Source of the DNA: Caldimonas mangrovi
GTDB lineage: Bacteria; Pseudomonadota; Gammaproteobacteria; Burkholderiales; Burkholderiaceae_C
DNA length: 33,301 nt
Assembly (NCBI RefSeq): GCF_023721835.1
Contig: NZ_JAMKFE010000026.1
Location: 1 to 33,301, forward strand
Direction: 5' to 3'
Shown: positions 16,459 to 23,861 of the stretch, piece by piece
Layout: the number at the start of each line of letters is the position of its first letter
How positions within the stretch are numbered: the first letter of the stretch is position 1
Program-made: the position numbers and the translations under genes
The notes under the pieces: model-generated
Told to the model about the DNA's origin: nothing
The model's input: only the letters and a program-made list of their open reading frames with translations
Database searches by the model: none

Positions 16459-17220
16459 ATGAAGCATTCACGTTTTCTCGCGCCGGTCGTGATGGCGCTT
16501 GCCTCCCTCGCCATGCATGCGACGGCCGCCAATGAGGCCCACCCGCACTGGTCGTATACGGGTGCGCACGGCGTCGCCCATTGGGCCCAACTCGATGCCG
16601 CCAACGAGGCCTGCGCGCTGGGGCACCAGCAGTCGCCGATCGACATCCGCAAGGCGCAGCAGGCCGAACTGCCGCCGCTGACCTTCAGCTACGGGCGCAT
16701 CGCGCCGTCTATCGTGAACAACGGCCACACCATCCAGGTCAACGTGCCGGCCGGGCAGTTCCTGCAGGTGGGCGAGCAGCGCTACGAGTTGCTGCAGTTC
16801 CACTTCCACACGCCCAGCGAAGAAAGCATAGGCGGCAAGCGTCGTGCGATGGTCGCCCATTTCGTGCACCGGGCGGCAGACGGCTCGCTCGGCGTGGTGG
16901 CGGCCCTGATCCAGCCCGGCAAGGCCAACCCGGCGTTCGAGGCGGTGTTGTCGCACCTGCCGCCGCACCCGAAGGAAACGATCACCGTGGAAGGGCTGGA
17001 ACTGGACCTGGCCGCGATGCTGCCTGCCACGCGACGCTACTACGACTTCCAGGGGTCGCTGACCACGCCGCCCTGTTCGGAAGGGGTGCACTGGATGGTT
17101 TTGGCGGAGCCGGTGACGGTGTCCCCGGCTGCCATCAAGGCCTTCCGCCGCCTCTATACGGCCAACGCCCGGCCGGTGCAGCCGTTGAACGATCGCGTGG
17201 TGCGGGTTTCGTCGCACTGA
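16459..17220 (+). CDS. cah: Periplasmic alpha-class carbonic anhydrase
   Basis: The 253-residue zinc enzyme interconverts CO2 and bicarbonate. A Sec signal peptide of 23-24 residues ends at HATA. Zinc ligands are H115 and H117 (QFHFHTPSEE) and H134 (VAHFVH). SLTTPPCSEGVHW carries the conserved Thr of the proton-relay network. Cysteines in NEACALG and TPPCSEG are placed to form the disulfide usual for bacterial alpha-class enzymes. It opens with HWSYTGAHGVAHWAQL and QQSPIDI, both family hallmarks. It appears monocistronic: 209 nt precede it and a hairpin follows directly. The ribosome binding site is weak. Confidence 0.95.
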   Translation: MKHSRFLAPVVMALASLAMHATAANEAHPHWSYTGAHGVAHWAQLDAANEACALGHQQSPIDIRKAQQAELPPLTFSYGRIAPSIVNNGHTIQVNVPAGQFLQVGEQRYELLQFHFHTPSEESIGGKRRAMVAHFVHRAADGSLGVVAALIQPGKANPAFEAVLSHLPPHPKETITVEGLELDLAAMLPATRRYYDFQGSLTTPPCSEGVHWMVLAEPVTVSPAAIKAFRRLYTANARPVQPLNDRVVRVSSH

Positions 17221-17229
17221 GCTGAAAAA

Positions 17230-17260
17230 TCGAAGGGCCGCGCAACGCACGGCCCTTCGA
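17230..17260. terminator. Strong hairpin after carbonic anhydrase gene
   Basis: TCGAAGGGCCG (17230-17240) pairs perfectly with CGGCCCTTCGA (17250-17260) around a 9-nt loop, 10 nt after the stop codon. An A-run (17225-17229) precedes it, giving a T-run on the minus strand only. It is probably the gene's terminator. Confidence 0.7.
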
Positions 17261-17493
17261 ATGTCGGCCCGGTTGGGGGCGGCTCGGGGAGCCTGCGTGG
17301 ACCGCGTCGCCACCGAGTGGCGACAGGGGCATCGTGTCTTCACGGTGTGTCGCTCACCTGCCATTTCTCTCAGCACTCATTTGCAGGGGGCGGCATCCGC
17401 AGCGGTTGCCTGCTGGATACCATCAACCGCACTGCCTCCTCAGCTCACGAGGGCCTGCAGCCGAGAGGCAGGCAGATACTCAAGGAGACTGAC

Positions 17494-17979
17494 ATGGCCG
17501 ACTACATCATTTCGTGCCACGGCACGTACGAGTACGACTTTCCGCTGTCTCATGCGCTCACGGGCATCAAGACGCTGGTGGTCTTCAAGAACCACGCCGG
17601 CACGTTCCGGATCGAGAAGTCGCAGAAGATCTTCGACGACCTGCTGGCAGGCAACAAGGTCGACGCCTCCGAGATCTGGACCGAAATGCAGGAGGGGCGC
17701 TGCTACCCCAGCCTGACGCTGCGCTACGCGGACGACTTTGCCTCCGGCATCTTCAAGGTCGGGTCGGGAGGCGCTTTCGCGATCAAGAAGTACGGCACCG
17801 GCTGGGTCGGCACGCTGAAGCAGGAACTCGACTGGCTCACGCAGCACAAGGCAGAGAAGGTCTACCTGATGACCTGCACCAAGGTCGTCTCGAAGATCGA
17901 CCCGAAGGTGATCAACGGGTATTTCGATCAGGTCGTCGAGCTGTCGGGTGGCCAGTTCGGCGTCGAGAGGGTCGTTTAG
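17494..17979 (+). CDS. 161-residue protein of unknown function (possibly Stv-like)
   Basis: The start at 17494 follows AAGGAG by 6 nt. The soluble protein has no signal peptide or membrane segment. It opens MADYIISCHGTYEYD, where a Cys-His pair sits at the end of the first predicted strand. It then has LVVFKNHAG, a centre with PSLTLRYADD and a late hydrophobic strand VYLMTCTKV. This alternating pattern, with a conserved-looking HG after strand 1 and a Cys after a late strand, vaguely resembles the Stv putative-adhesin domain or a caspase-like fold, but I cannot confirm either. Its stop codon coincides with the first base of a 22-bp inverted-repeat arm, so the C terminus may have been set by insertion of that element. 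No partner gene is evident. Confidence 0.75.
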   Translation: MADYIISCHGTYEYDFPLSHALTGIKTLVVFKNHAGTFRIEKSQKIFDDLLAGNKVDASEIWTEMQEGRCYPSLTLRYADDFASGIFKVGSGGAFAIKKYGTGWVGTLKQELDWLTQHKAEKVYLMTCTKVVSKIDPKVINGYFDQVVELSGGQFGVERVV

Positions 17980-18079
17980 GGCCTGTTCACACGACGGAGG
18001 ACTGTCCGGCTTCGTCTTGTGCCTTGCTCACGGCCTTTGGGACAACAACGCATCAGCCCTCCGTCGTGTGAACAGGCCC
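17979..18079. repeat. 101-nt element with 22-bp perfect terminal inverted repeats (MITE-like)
   Basis: The left arm is 17979-18000 and the right arm 18058-18079. The two 22-nt arms are perfect reverse complements, beginning GGGCCTGTTCACAC and ending GTGTGAACAGGCCC, and enclose 57 nt without a coding frame. Terminal repeats of this sort suggest a miniature inverted-repeat element mobilised by a transposase in trans, or a dispersed palindromic repeat. The left end begins on the last base of the preceding gene's TAG. No convincing target duplication is visible. It could also act as a terminator hairpin. Confidence 0.7.
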
Positions 18080-18121
18080 GAGGCGCATCTCTTCGCTTCT
18101 TGCGCTTCGCCTTGGGGAACG

Positions 18122-18150
18122 CCCTCGACGTGTACCGAGGGTCGATCGAC
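18122..18150. terminator. Hairpin plus 10-bp palindrome beside chimeric relic
   Basis: CCCTCG (18122-18127) and CGAGGG (18136-18141) form a stem with an 8-nt loop, immediately followed by the perfect palindrome GTCGATCGAC (18141-18150). Both abut the stop codon of the minus-strand chimeric gene (18151). Terminator function is possible; they may also belong to a dispersed repeat with the neighbouring inverted-repeat element. Confidence 0.4.
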
Positions 18151-18558
18151 TCAGCTTGCGTTGGCAAGCAGCGCGTTGCGTGCGTTGCGGTACGCCCTTG
18201 CCAGGTGGTCGACGCGCCGCGCCACCGGCTCCACGGTGCGCATCGCGCCGATGCCCTGCCCACAGCGCCAGATGTCCTTCCACGGCTTGCGCGTGCTGCC
18301 GAAGTTCATCGCGCTCGGGTCGCTGGCGGGCAGCTGGTCCGGGTCCAGCCCGGCCGCGCGGATGGAGGGCTTGAGGTAGTTGCCGTGCACGCCGGTGAAC
18401 AAGTTGGAGTAGCCTTCGCCCGCCACCGACGCGCCGATGTCGTTGACAACCACGCGCGCACCGGCGCGGGCCATCGCCAACGCGATGTCGCGGCCGATGC
18501 CGCCACCGGCACCGGTGGCGATCATCACCTTGCCTTCGAGCATGGGGCTTGCACTCAT
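18151..18558 (-). pseudogene. Chimeric relic: short-chain dehydrogenase N terminus fused in frame to nitronate monooxygenase C terminus
   Basis: The open frame of 135 residues starts at 18558 with AGGAG 5 nt upstream. Residues 1 to about 48 are the start of a short-chain dehydrogenase/reductase: LEGKVMIATGAGGGIGRDIA with the Rossmann TGxxxGIG motif and VVVNDIG. From about residue 49 (near 18414) the sequence switches to the end of a nitronate monooxygenase (2-nitropropane dioxygenase family): YSNLFTGVHGNYLKPSI, then LDPDQLPASDPSAMNFGS and WKDIWRCGQGIGAM. The reductase catalytic Ser-Tyr-Lys and the monooxygenase FMN-barrel core are absent. The simplest reading is an in-frame deletion joining two formerly neighbouring genes. 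A function for the hybrid is unlikely, though it retains start, ribosome binding site and stop. Confidence 0.8.
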
Positions 18559-18610
18559 GAGGACTCCTGTGTTGTCTGAAGAGGAAGGAAGAGTTCGTGT
18601 CGGCGCAGGC

Positions 18611-18783
18611 TCAGCCTGGCCACTGGAATCTCGCGGGGCGCTTGTCGAGGAAATCCTGCACGGCGCCCTTGTGCGCCTGCGTGCCCATCGCCAAGGCCTG
18701 CGCGTTGGCTTCGAACTCGAGTTGGGTGGCCAGGTCGGCGCCGGCCACGGCGCGCTTGATCAGGCTCACCGCCACGGGGGATG
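18611..18783 (-). pseudogene. Enoyl-CoA hydratase/isomerase, C-terminal fragment only
   Basis: Reading from about 18783 to the stop at 18611-18613, the frame gives SPVAVSLIKRAVAGADL, then LEFEANAQALAMGTQAHKGA and FLDKRPARFQWPG. This is the characteristic C-terminal region of crotonase-family hydratases. About 56 codons remain of an expected 250-270. The fragment has no start codon of its own; upstream it abuts the truncated CoA-transferase gene in a different frame. The stop lies 52 nt before the chimeric reductase start, matching the tight spacing of a former catabolic operon. Confidence 0.78.
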
Positions 18784-19682
18784 CCACTCGGCCAAGGTGC
18801 GCGAGCCGATCAGTTCGGCCAGGTCCGAGCGCACGCTGTCGGCGGTGGCGGCATCTTTCGGCAGATGCAGCGGTTTCAGATCCTCTCGACCGATAACGTC
18901 GCAGAAGCGGTCCCAGAACTTCCGTTCGAGCGCCCCGACGGCCAGGTGGCGGCCGTCACCGGTGCGGTACACCGAGTAGCAGGGCAAGGCGCCGGAAAGC
19001 CTGTCGGCGCCGGCCGGACGGGTCTGGCCGTGCACCGCCAGCGTCAACATCGGGACCACGGCATGCGCCAGCATGGCGTCTGCCATCGCGATGTCGACGT
19101 GGCGGCCGCAGCCGGTGCGCTGTGCATCGAACAGCGCGGCCAGCAGGCCCATCGCCGACGTCAGCGAACCGCCCAGCAGGTCGGCGACCGGTACGTTGGA
19201 CAGCGCAGGAGCTTCGCCACCGCGGCCGATCTGGTCACTGACGCCGGCCAGGGCGCAGTAGTGAGGTCGTGCCCCGGCTCGTCGCGGTAGGGGCCGTGCT
19301 GGCCGTAGCCGGTGATGCTGCAGTAGACCAGCCGGGGGTTGAGACGCGACAGGGTGTCGTAGCCCACGCCCAGCCGGTTGGTCACGCCGGGGCGGAAGCT
19401 CTCGACCAGCACATCGGCGTCGCGGGGCAGCGCATGCAGGACGGCCACGCCTTCCGGCTGCTTGAGGTCCAGCCGCAATGCACGTTTGTTGCGGTGAACC
19501 AGGCCGCGCAGCGCGGGGGCGGCATAGTCGCCGGCGCCGGTGTCCTCGATCTTGACGACATCGGTGCCCAGGTCGGCGAGGTGCAGCGTGCACACCGGGC
19601 CGGGCAGCAAGCGGGTGAGGTCGAGCACGCGCACGCCGGACAGAGGCGGACGCGACACGGCAGGCGAAGGGGCAGTCGGCAT
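18766..19682 (-). pseudogene. CaiB/BaiF-type CoA transferase (alpha-methylacyl-CoA racemase-like), frameshifted and 3'-truncated
   Basis: From the ATG at 19682 the frame reads LSGVRVLDLTRLLPGPVCTLHLADLG-like family III CoA-transferase sequence, with the catalytic-type aspartate-containing VKIEDTGAGDYA and ITGYGQHGPYRDEPGHDL. Near 19260-19264 one base is missing: after GHDL the continuation YCALAGVSDQIG is in the next frame. That second frame stays open through LLGGSLTSAMGLLAALF and YSVYRTGDGRHLAVGALE to RTLAEW near 18783. There the family sequence stops and enoyl-CoA hydratase sequence begins. About 310 of an expected 360-390 codons remain. Both the frameshift and the missing 3' end argue for a dead gene. 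Confidence 0.82.
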
Positions 19683-19806
19683 GGCGCAAGGCGGGTGGGG
19701 ACGCGGGCCAGCCTAGGGGCCGCCGGCATGCCGCGACATGGCGCTTTGCGTGAATCGGATTGGCAGGAACGATCAACGCGGGTGGCGCGCAAGAGCTTTT
19801 CCGACG

Positions 19807-21015
19807 CTACTCGGCGGCGCGCTCCACGGTGGTCGTTGCCAGGGCCCGCTTGGGCGTGTCTGCCGGCGGTTCGCCGTTGAACAGCAAGCGATAGACGGCG
19901 TTGCGCCGAAGCGCCAGGTGCACTGCCCATGCTCCGCCCAGCGCCGAACCTGCCAGCAACAGGAATTCGAGCAGCAAAGGCAGTCGCACCAGAGCCAGCG
20001 CCAAGCCGCCGGCGAAGACGAACATCAGGTGAAACAGGTAGATCGAATAGGCGCTGTCGACAAAGTGGCGGACCCACGCTGAGGGGTGGTCGAGCCAGCG
20101 GGCACAGGCGCCGAGCACGAGGTGCAGGCCGGCCCACGACGCCAGCGGCCACAGGCACAGGCGCAAAGCCTTCTGCCACGGCTCGCCGTCCGACGGCCAC
20201 AGCGCGAACAGCACCAGCAGCGCCGCAGCCAGCAGCAGGCTGCCACGCCGCCACGAGATGGCGGCATGCAACAGTCGGCGCTCGTGGAAGCACAGGACGC
20301 CGGCCATGAAGAACGGCAGGTTGAACAGCCATTTGCCGGTGGATATGACGCCATAAGGCAGCCCCGGCAACGGGCGTCCGGCCAGGTTGTCGTAGGCGCC
20401 GAGCAGCAGCGAAAAGCCGGCGTGCAGCAGCAGCAGCCCTGCGACGGCACTCAGCGGCAAGGCGTGCAGCCATCCGCCCAGACGTTGCAGCCGTGCCGTG
20501 ATGGCGGGCGTCATCACGGCGCACAGCAAGGCGGTGTAGGCCAGCAGATCGATCAGGAACCACAGGTGCGCGATCCAGATGCGGGCTGCGTCGCCGCGCA
20601 GGTGTCCCTCTGCGTCGAAGAAGCTTTGCGCGAGCGGCCCGTTGACACCATTCATGCCGCTGGCCAGTTCGAGCAGGCCCACTTGCAGGGGCGACAGCAG
20701 CAACAGGCAGGTGACCAGCGGCAGGCCCAGACGCACGACGCGCGAGCGCAGGAAGGCCCCGCGCGGGCGCTTCGCCAGCATCATCGCGGCGAAGAAGCCG
20801 GCGACAAGAAAAAACGCCGGCATGCGAAAAGCACTGGACGCCTGTGCCAGTGCGGTCAGCAGTTCGGACGACTCGGGCGAGCTGATTTCCCAGCCCTGTG
20901 ACGAATACACCATGGCGGCGTGGAAGGGGATGCCCAGCAGCATCAGGGACGCACGCGCCCCATCCATCCAATGAAGGCGACCCTGTGTCGCCGCGCCCGC
21001 TTCCAGACGACTCAT
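19807..21015 (-). CDS. Membrane acyltransferase, family 3 (OpgC-like)
   Basis: The 402-residue polytopic inner-membrane protein begins with the family block LHWMDGARASLMLLGIPFHAAMVYS, whose His follows the first helix. It continues with about ten hydrophobic helices, an FRMPAFFLVAGFFAA segment and RVVRLGLPL. The architecture is that of acyltransferase-3 enzymes that transfer acyl or succinyl groups to exported glycans; OpgC, which succinylates periplasmic glucans, is the nearest type I recognise. The start at 21015 is chosen because AGGGAG lies 6 nt upstream; in-frame ATGs at 21057 and 21036 lack such a site. It appears monocistronic. The acceptor glycan is not evident from context. Confidence 0.87.
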   Translation of the reverse strand: MSRLEAGAATQGRLHWMDGARASLMLLGIPFHAAMVYSSQGWEISSPESSELLTALAQASSAFRMPAFFLVAGFFAAMMLAKRPRGAFLRSRVVRLGLPLVTCLLLLSPLQVGLLELASGMNGVNGPLAQSFFDAEGHLRGDAARIWIAHLWFLIDLLAYTALLCAVMTPAITARLQRLGGWLHALPLSAVAGLLLLHAGFSLLLGAYDNLAGRPLPGLPYGVISTGKWLFNLPFFMAGVLCFHERRLLHAAISWRRGSLLLAAALLVLFALWPSDGEPWQKALRLCLWPLASWAGLHLVLGACARWLDHPSAWVRHFVDSAYSIYLFHLMFVFAGGLALALVRLPLLLEFLLLAGSALGGAWAVHLALRRNAVYRLLFNGEPPADTPKRALATTTVERAAE

Positions 21016-21236
21016 GCGGAACTCCCTGAACAGCATCCGCCGGGTGCTCATCGGCACAAGGCGAGGCGTCCCGGGCGCGTGAGTAGGGAATGAGACCGCG
21101 TTCCGGGGAGCCTGCGGATCACCGTATCAAGCGGCGTGCCCGAACACGTCGTTGCAGCGTTACCAGATGAGTCGTTTTGCGAAATGCAATACAGGACGCT
21201 CGTGCTTCAAGCCTTGCAGCGAGCGGCACAGACGCG

Positions 21237-21261
21237 CGTGCCGGCCGCCGGGGCCGGCACG
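21237..21261. terminator. Hairpin downstream of the TolC-family gene
   Basis: CGTGCCGGCC (21237-21246) pairs with GGCCGGCACG (21252-21261) around a 5-nt loop, about 65 nt past the stop of the minus-strand outer-membrane gene. There is no T-run. Otherwise 21058-21325 contains nothing I recognise. Confidence 0.45.
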
Positions 21262-21325
21262 AAAGGTTGCAGTTGCAACAGGCGCCGGGCGCGTTGAGAC
21301 GCGGGCTCCGAGATCAGCGGCGGCT

Positions 21326-22804
21326 TCAGCGAGGCGCGGGGGCCGGGGCGGGCAGCGTGCGGGCCGGTTCCGGCTGGGAATTCGACAGCCGGCGCGCGCG
21401 CTCGTCGAGTTCGGCGCGCGGGGTGAGCGCCACCTCGGGACCTGCTGCAGGGCATCGGGCGGCGGCGTCCTCGCCGGCAGACCAGCCCTCGGCCTCTTGC
21501 GGGCCGGTGCCCGGCCGGCTGAGGCCCAGGGCCACCAGCAGGTTGCCGGTGGCGGCATGCACGCGGGCATACGCCATGTCGAGGTCGACTTCCGCATTGG
21601 CGTAGGCGCGCCGCGCGGTGTACAGCTCGTTCTCGGAGTTCAGCAGGTCCAGCAGGCTGCGCTGGCCGATGTCGAACTGCTTGCGATAGGCGTCGCGCGC
21701 CTTCTCGATCGCCAGCTGGTTGGCGTCGAGGAAGCGCAACTGGTCGACCAGCTTGAGCGTGTCGTTGTAGGCGATCACGGCGGTCTGGCGTATGTCGCGG
21801 CAGACACGGTCGCGCTGGTCGGCGGCCTGGTTCACCAGGTCGGCGAACTGGCGCACGCTGGCGTGGTCCGCGCCGCCATTGAAGAGGTTCCAGCTCACGA
21901 CAACTTCGGCCGTCGTGTCGCGACGCTGATCGCGCACGCTGTCATAGTTGTGGCCGACACCCGAGCGGGCCCGCAGCTCGATGCGCGGCTGGAAAGCGGC
22001 CTGGCGCGTGTCGGCCTGTGCGCGCACCGAGCGCAGGTTCTCGACAGCAGCGGCGACAGCGCCGTTGCGTGCGACGGCCGTCTGCAGTGCCTGCTCGGTC
22101 CCGGACGGCAGGCCTTGTTTCAGCGCCGCCGGGGCGTCGATGCGGGCCGGCGGCAGTTCGCCGACGATGCGCTGGTAGCGCGCCGACACATCGTGCAGGT
22201 TGGCAACTTCGGTGCTGAGATTGGACTCGGCCAGTGCCAGGCGGGCTGCCGCTTGCTCCAGGTCCACGCCACGGCTCACGCCGGCGCGAAAGCGCGACAG
22301 GATCTGGTCGTGCGAGGCCTTGTGCTGGACGTAGTTGTCTTCGGCGAGGGCGACCAGCCGGCGATAGCGCAACACGTCGTAATGGGCCTGCACGGCTTCC
22401 AGTGCGACCTGCTCGGCGGTGTCGACGAACTCGAAGTAGCGCGTGAGCTTGGCGTGTCCGAGGCGGCGCACCTCGCCGTGGGTGGCCAGGCCGTCCCACA
22501 GCATCTGCGTCAGGCTGAGACTGGCGCCGGTGCGGTCGATGCTCGAAGACTGGGGATCGCGCGAGCCAATGCGGTCGCGATCGCGGCCGGCACTGGCGCT
22601 CAGGTCCAGGCGCGGGTAGTAGCCGGCGCGGCCGACGTCGACTTCGTTCACCGATGCGCGATAGCCGTTCAGCCGAGCGCCGATGTCCGGATGGGTCTCG
22701 ATCGCCTTGCGGGCCACGGCCTGCAGCGCGTCCGGAGATTGAGCGCTGGCGTACACGCACGAAAGCAGCAGGGCGACCGTGGTGAGCGAGGTTCTGAAGG
22801 TCAT
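21326..22804 (-). CDS. lapE: TolC-family outer-membrane protein, LapE-type type I secretion channel
   Basis: The 492-residue protein has a signal peptide of about 21 residues ending YASA, then two OEP repeats. Segments such as ARLNGYRASVNEVDVGRAGYYPRLDLS, then LSLTQMLWDG and VSWNLFNGG (the paired strand-helix motifs) are typical of TolC. QFDIGQRSLLDLLNSENELY marks the agglutination-protein/LapE subgroup used for giant adhesins. The last 50 residues are a proline- and alanine-rich tail. The start has AGGAAAG nearby. The gene is divergent from lapG across a 366-nt region. In this subgroup the channel both exports and retains the adhesin. The cognate ABC and membrane-fusion proteins (LapB, LapC) are not in the window. 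Confidence 0.9.
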   Translation of the reverse strand: MTFRTSLTTVALLLSCVYASAQSPDALQAVARKAIETHPDIGARLNGYRASVNEVDVGRAGYYPRLDLSASAGRDRDRIGSRDPQSSSIDRTGASLSLTQMLWDGLATHGEVRRLGHAKLTRYFEFVDTAEQVALEAVQAHYDVLRYRRLVALAEDNYVQHKASHDQILSRFRAGVSRGVDLEQAAARLALAESNLSTEVANLHDVSARYQRIVGELPPARIDAPAALKQGLPSGTEQALQTAVARNGAVAAAVENLRSVRAQADTRQAAFQPRIELRARSGVGHNYDSVRDQRRDTTAEVVVSWNLFNGGADHASVRQFADLVNQAADQRDRVCRDIRQTAVIAYNDTLKLVDQLRFLDANQLAIEKARDAYRKQFDIGQRSLLDLLNSENELYTARRAYANAEVDLDMAYARVHAATGNLLVALGLSRPGTGPQEAEGWSAGEDAAARCPAAGPEVALTPRAELDERARRLSNSQPEPARTLPAPAPAPR

Positions 22805-23170
22805 CCGGGTTCTTTCCTGGTCGTGGGGGCGGTTGCCCGCTAAAGTTCGCGCGAGTGTATCTAGAAGTAAACTTCACGGCGGCCCCCGCAGTTGAGGGGG
22901 CGGCGCGCAATTTCTCACGCTTCTACCGCTTTCTTGCTCGGGTGCTGCACGGGCGCGAGTGCCGCACGCGCCCACGCATCGAACGATGCCGCGAGCATAG
23001 GACGACGCGTCGATGGCATGCGCGTGAATTGCTCGCGGCTTTGCGTATTGTTCCAGCGTTAGTCGCACGCGCTTTGCGCTAGTGTGCTGTCCTTCATGCG
23101 ATGCACCGCAGCGACCCGGACGGACCACCCGTCCTCGATCTGGTGGGCCTTGCACGGCCGTGCGGCCGTG
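22805..23170. promoter_or_regulatory. 366-nt divergent control region between lapE and lapG
   Basis: This region must hold promoters for both genes. Visible structure includes an imperfect 20-bp palindrome at 22854-22873 (AGT-N-TA, 8-nt centre, TA-N-ACT) and a GCCCCC/GGGGGC hairpin at 22882-22901. Two in-frame upstream start codons for lapG (GTG 23084, ATG 23096) fall in it. I could not assign -35/-10 boxes with confidence. Confidence 0.45.
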
Positions 23171-23821
23171 ATGCTTCGGCACGTGTGCGTGGCGGTGACA
23201 GGCCTGGTGCTCGCATGGGTCGCTACTGCATACGACGCAGACCGGATGTCCCGCGCCGCACAGCGCGCCGGAGCGCAGGCCGCGGCCGAAGCTCGCGCGC
23301 TGCAAGGGGCCCTGGCGGAACTGGCCGGCAGCGACGAAACGGCCCGGCTCGCAGGCATCAACGCGTTCTTCAACCGGCGCATGGCCTTTCACGACGACAA
23401 GGCCGTCTGGGGCCAGCCCGACTACTGGGCCAGCCCGATGGAGTTCCTGCAGCAGCGGCAGGGGGATTGCGAGGACTTCGCGATGGCCAAGTACTTCAGC
23501 CTGCTGGCGCTGGGGCTGCCGTCCGAGCGCATGCGGCTGGTCTATGTGCGTGCGGTGATCGGCGGCCCGGGCGGTGTGAGCCAGGCGCACATGGTGCTGG
23601 CCTACTATCCGGCACCGCAGGCGGAGCCGCTGATTCTCGACAACCTCATCGGCGACATCCGGCCCGCGTCGCGGCGGCCGGACCTGACGCCGGTATTCAG
23701 TTTCAACACCGAGGGCCTGTGGCAGGGCGTGGGCGCATCGTCGGCGGGAGACCCGCTGGCGCGCCTGTCGCGCTGGCGCGAAGTGCTCGCCAAGGCTCGC
23801 GAGGAGGGGTTCGTGCCATGA
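23171..23821 (+). CDS. lapG: LapG-type periplasmic cysteine protease (transglutaminase-like, BTLCP)
   Basis: The 216-residue product (from 23171) begins with a hydrophobic export signal, MLRHVCVAVTGLVLAWVATA. The catalytic triad of the bacterial transglutaminase-like cysteine protease family is intact: C100 in QGDCEDFAMAKY, H140 in AHMVLAY, D157 in LILDNL. GINAFFNRRMAF and VWGQPDYWASP are also family landmarks. LapG cleaves the N-terminal region of LapA-like adhesins and needs calcium. The start is uncertain: GTG 23084 or ATG 23096 would add 29 or 25 residues before the signal; none has a strong ribosome binding site. lapD starts 40 nt after its stop, so the pair is an operon. Confidence 0.92.
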   Translation: MLRHVCVAVTGLVLAWVATAYDADRMSRAAQRAGAQAAAEARALQGALAELAGSDETARLAGINAFFNRRMAFHDDKAVWGQPDYWASPMEFLQQRQGDCEDFAMAKYFSLLALGLPSERMRLVYVRAVIGGPGGVSQAHMVLAYYPAPQAEPLILDNLIGDIRPASRRPDLTPVFSFNTEGLWQGVGASSAGDPLARLSRWREVLAKAREEGFVP

Positions 23822-23861
23822 CATATCGATCGGTCTCATGCAACTCGGCGGAGGGCTGCTC

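Noticed and set aside
19382-20971. 529-codon minus-strand frame across the acyltransferase and CoA-transferase relic
   Set aside because: It is an alternate frame of two recognised genes on the same strand; the recognised frames carry the family motifs and ribosome binding site.
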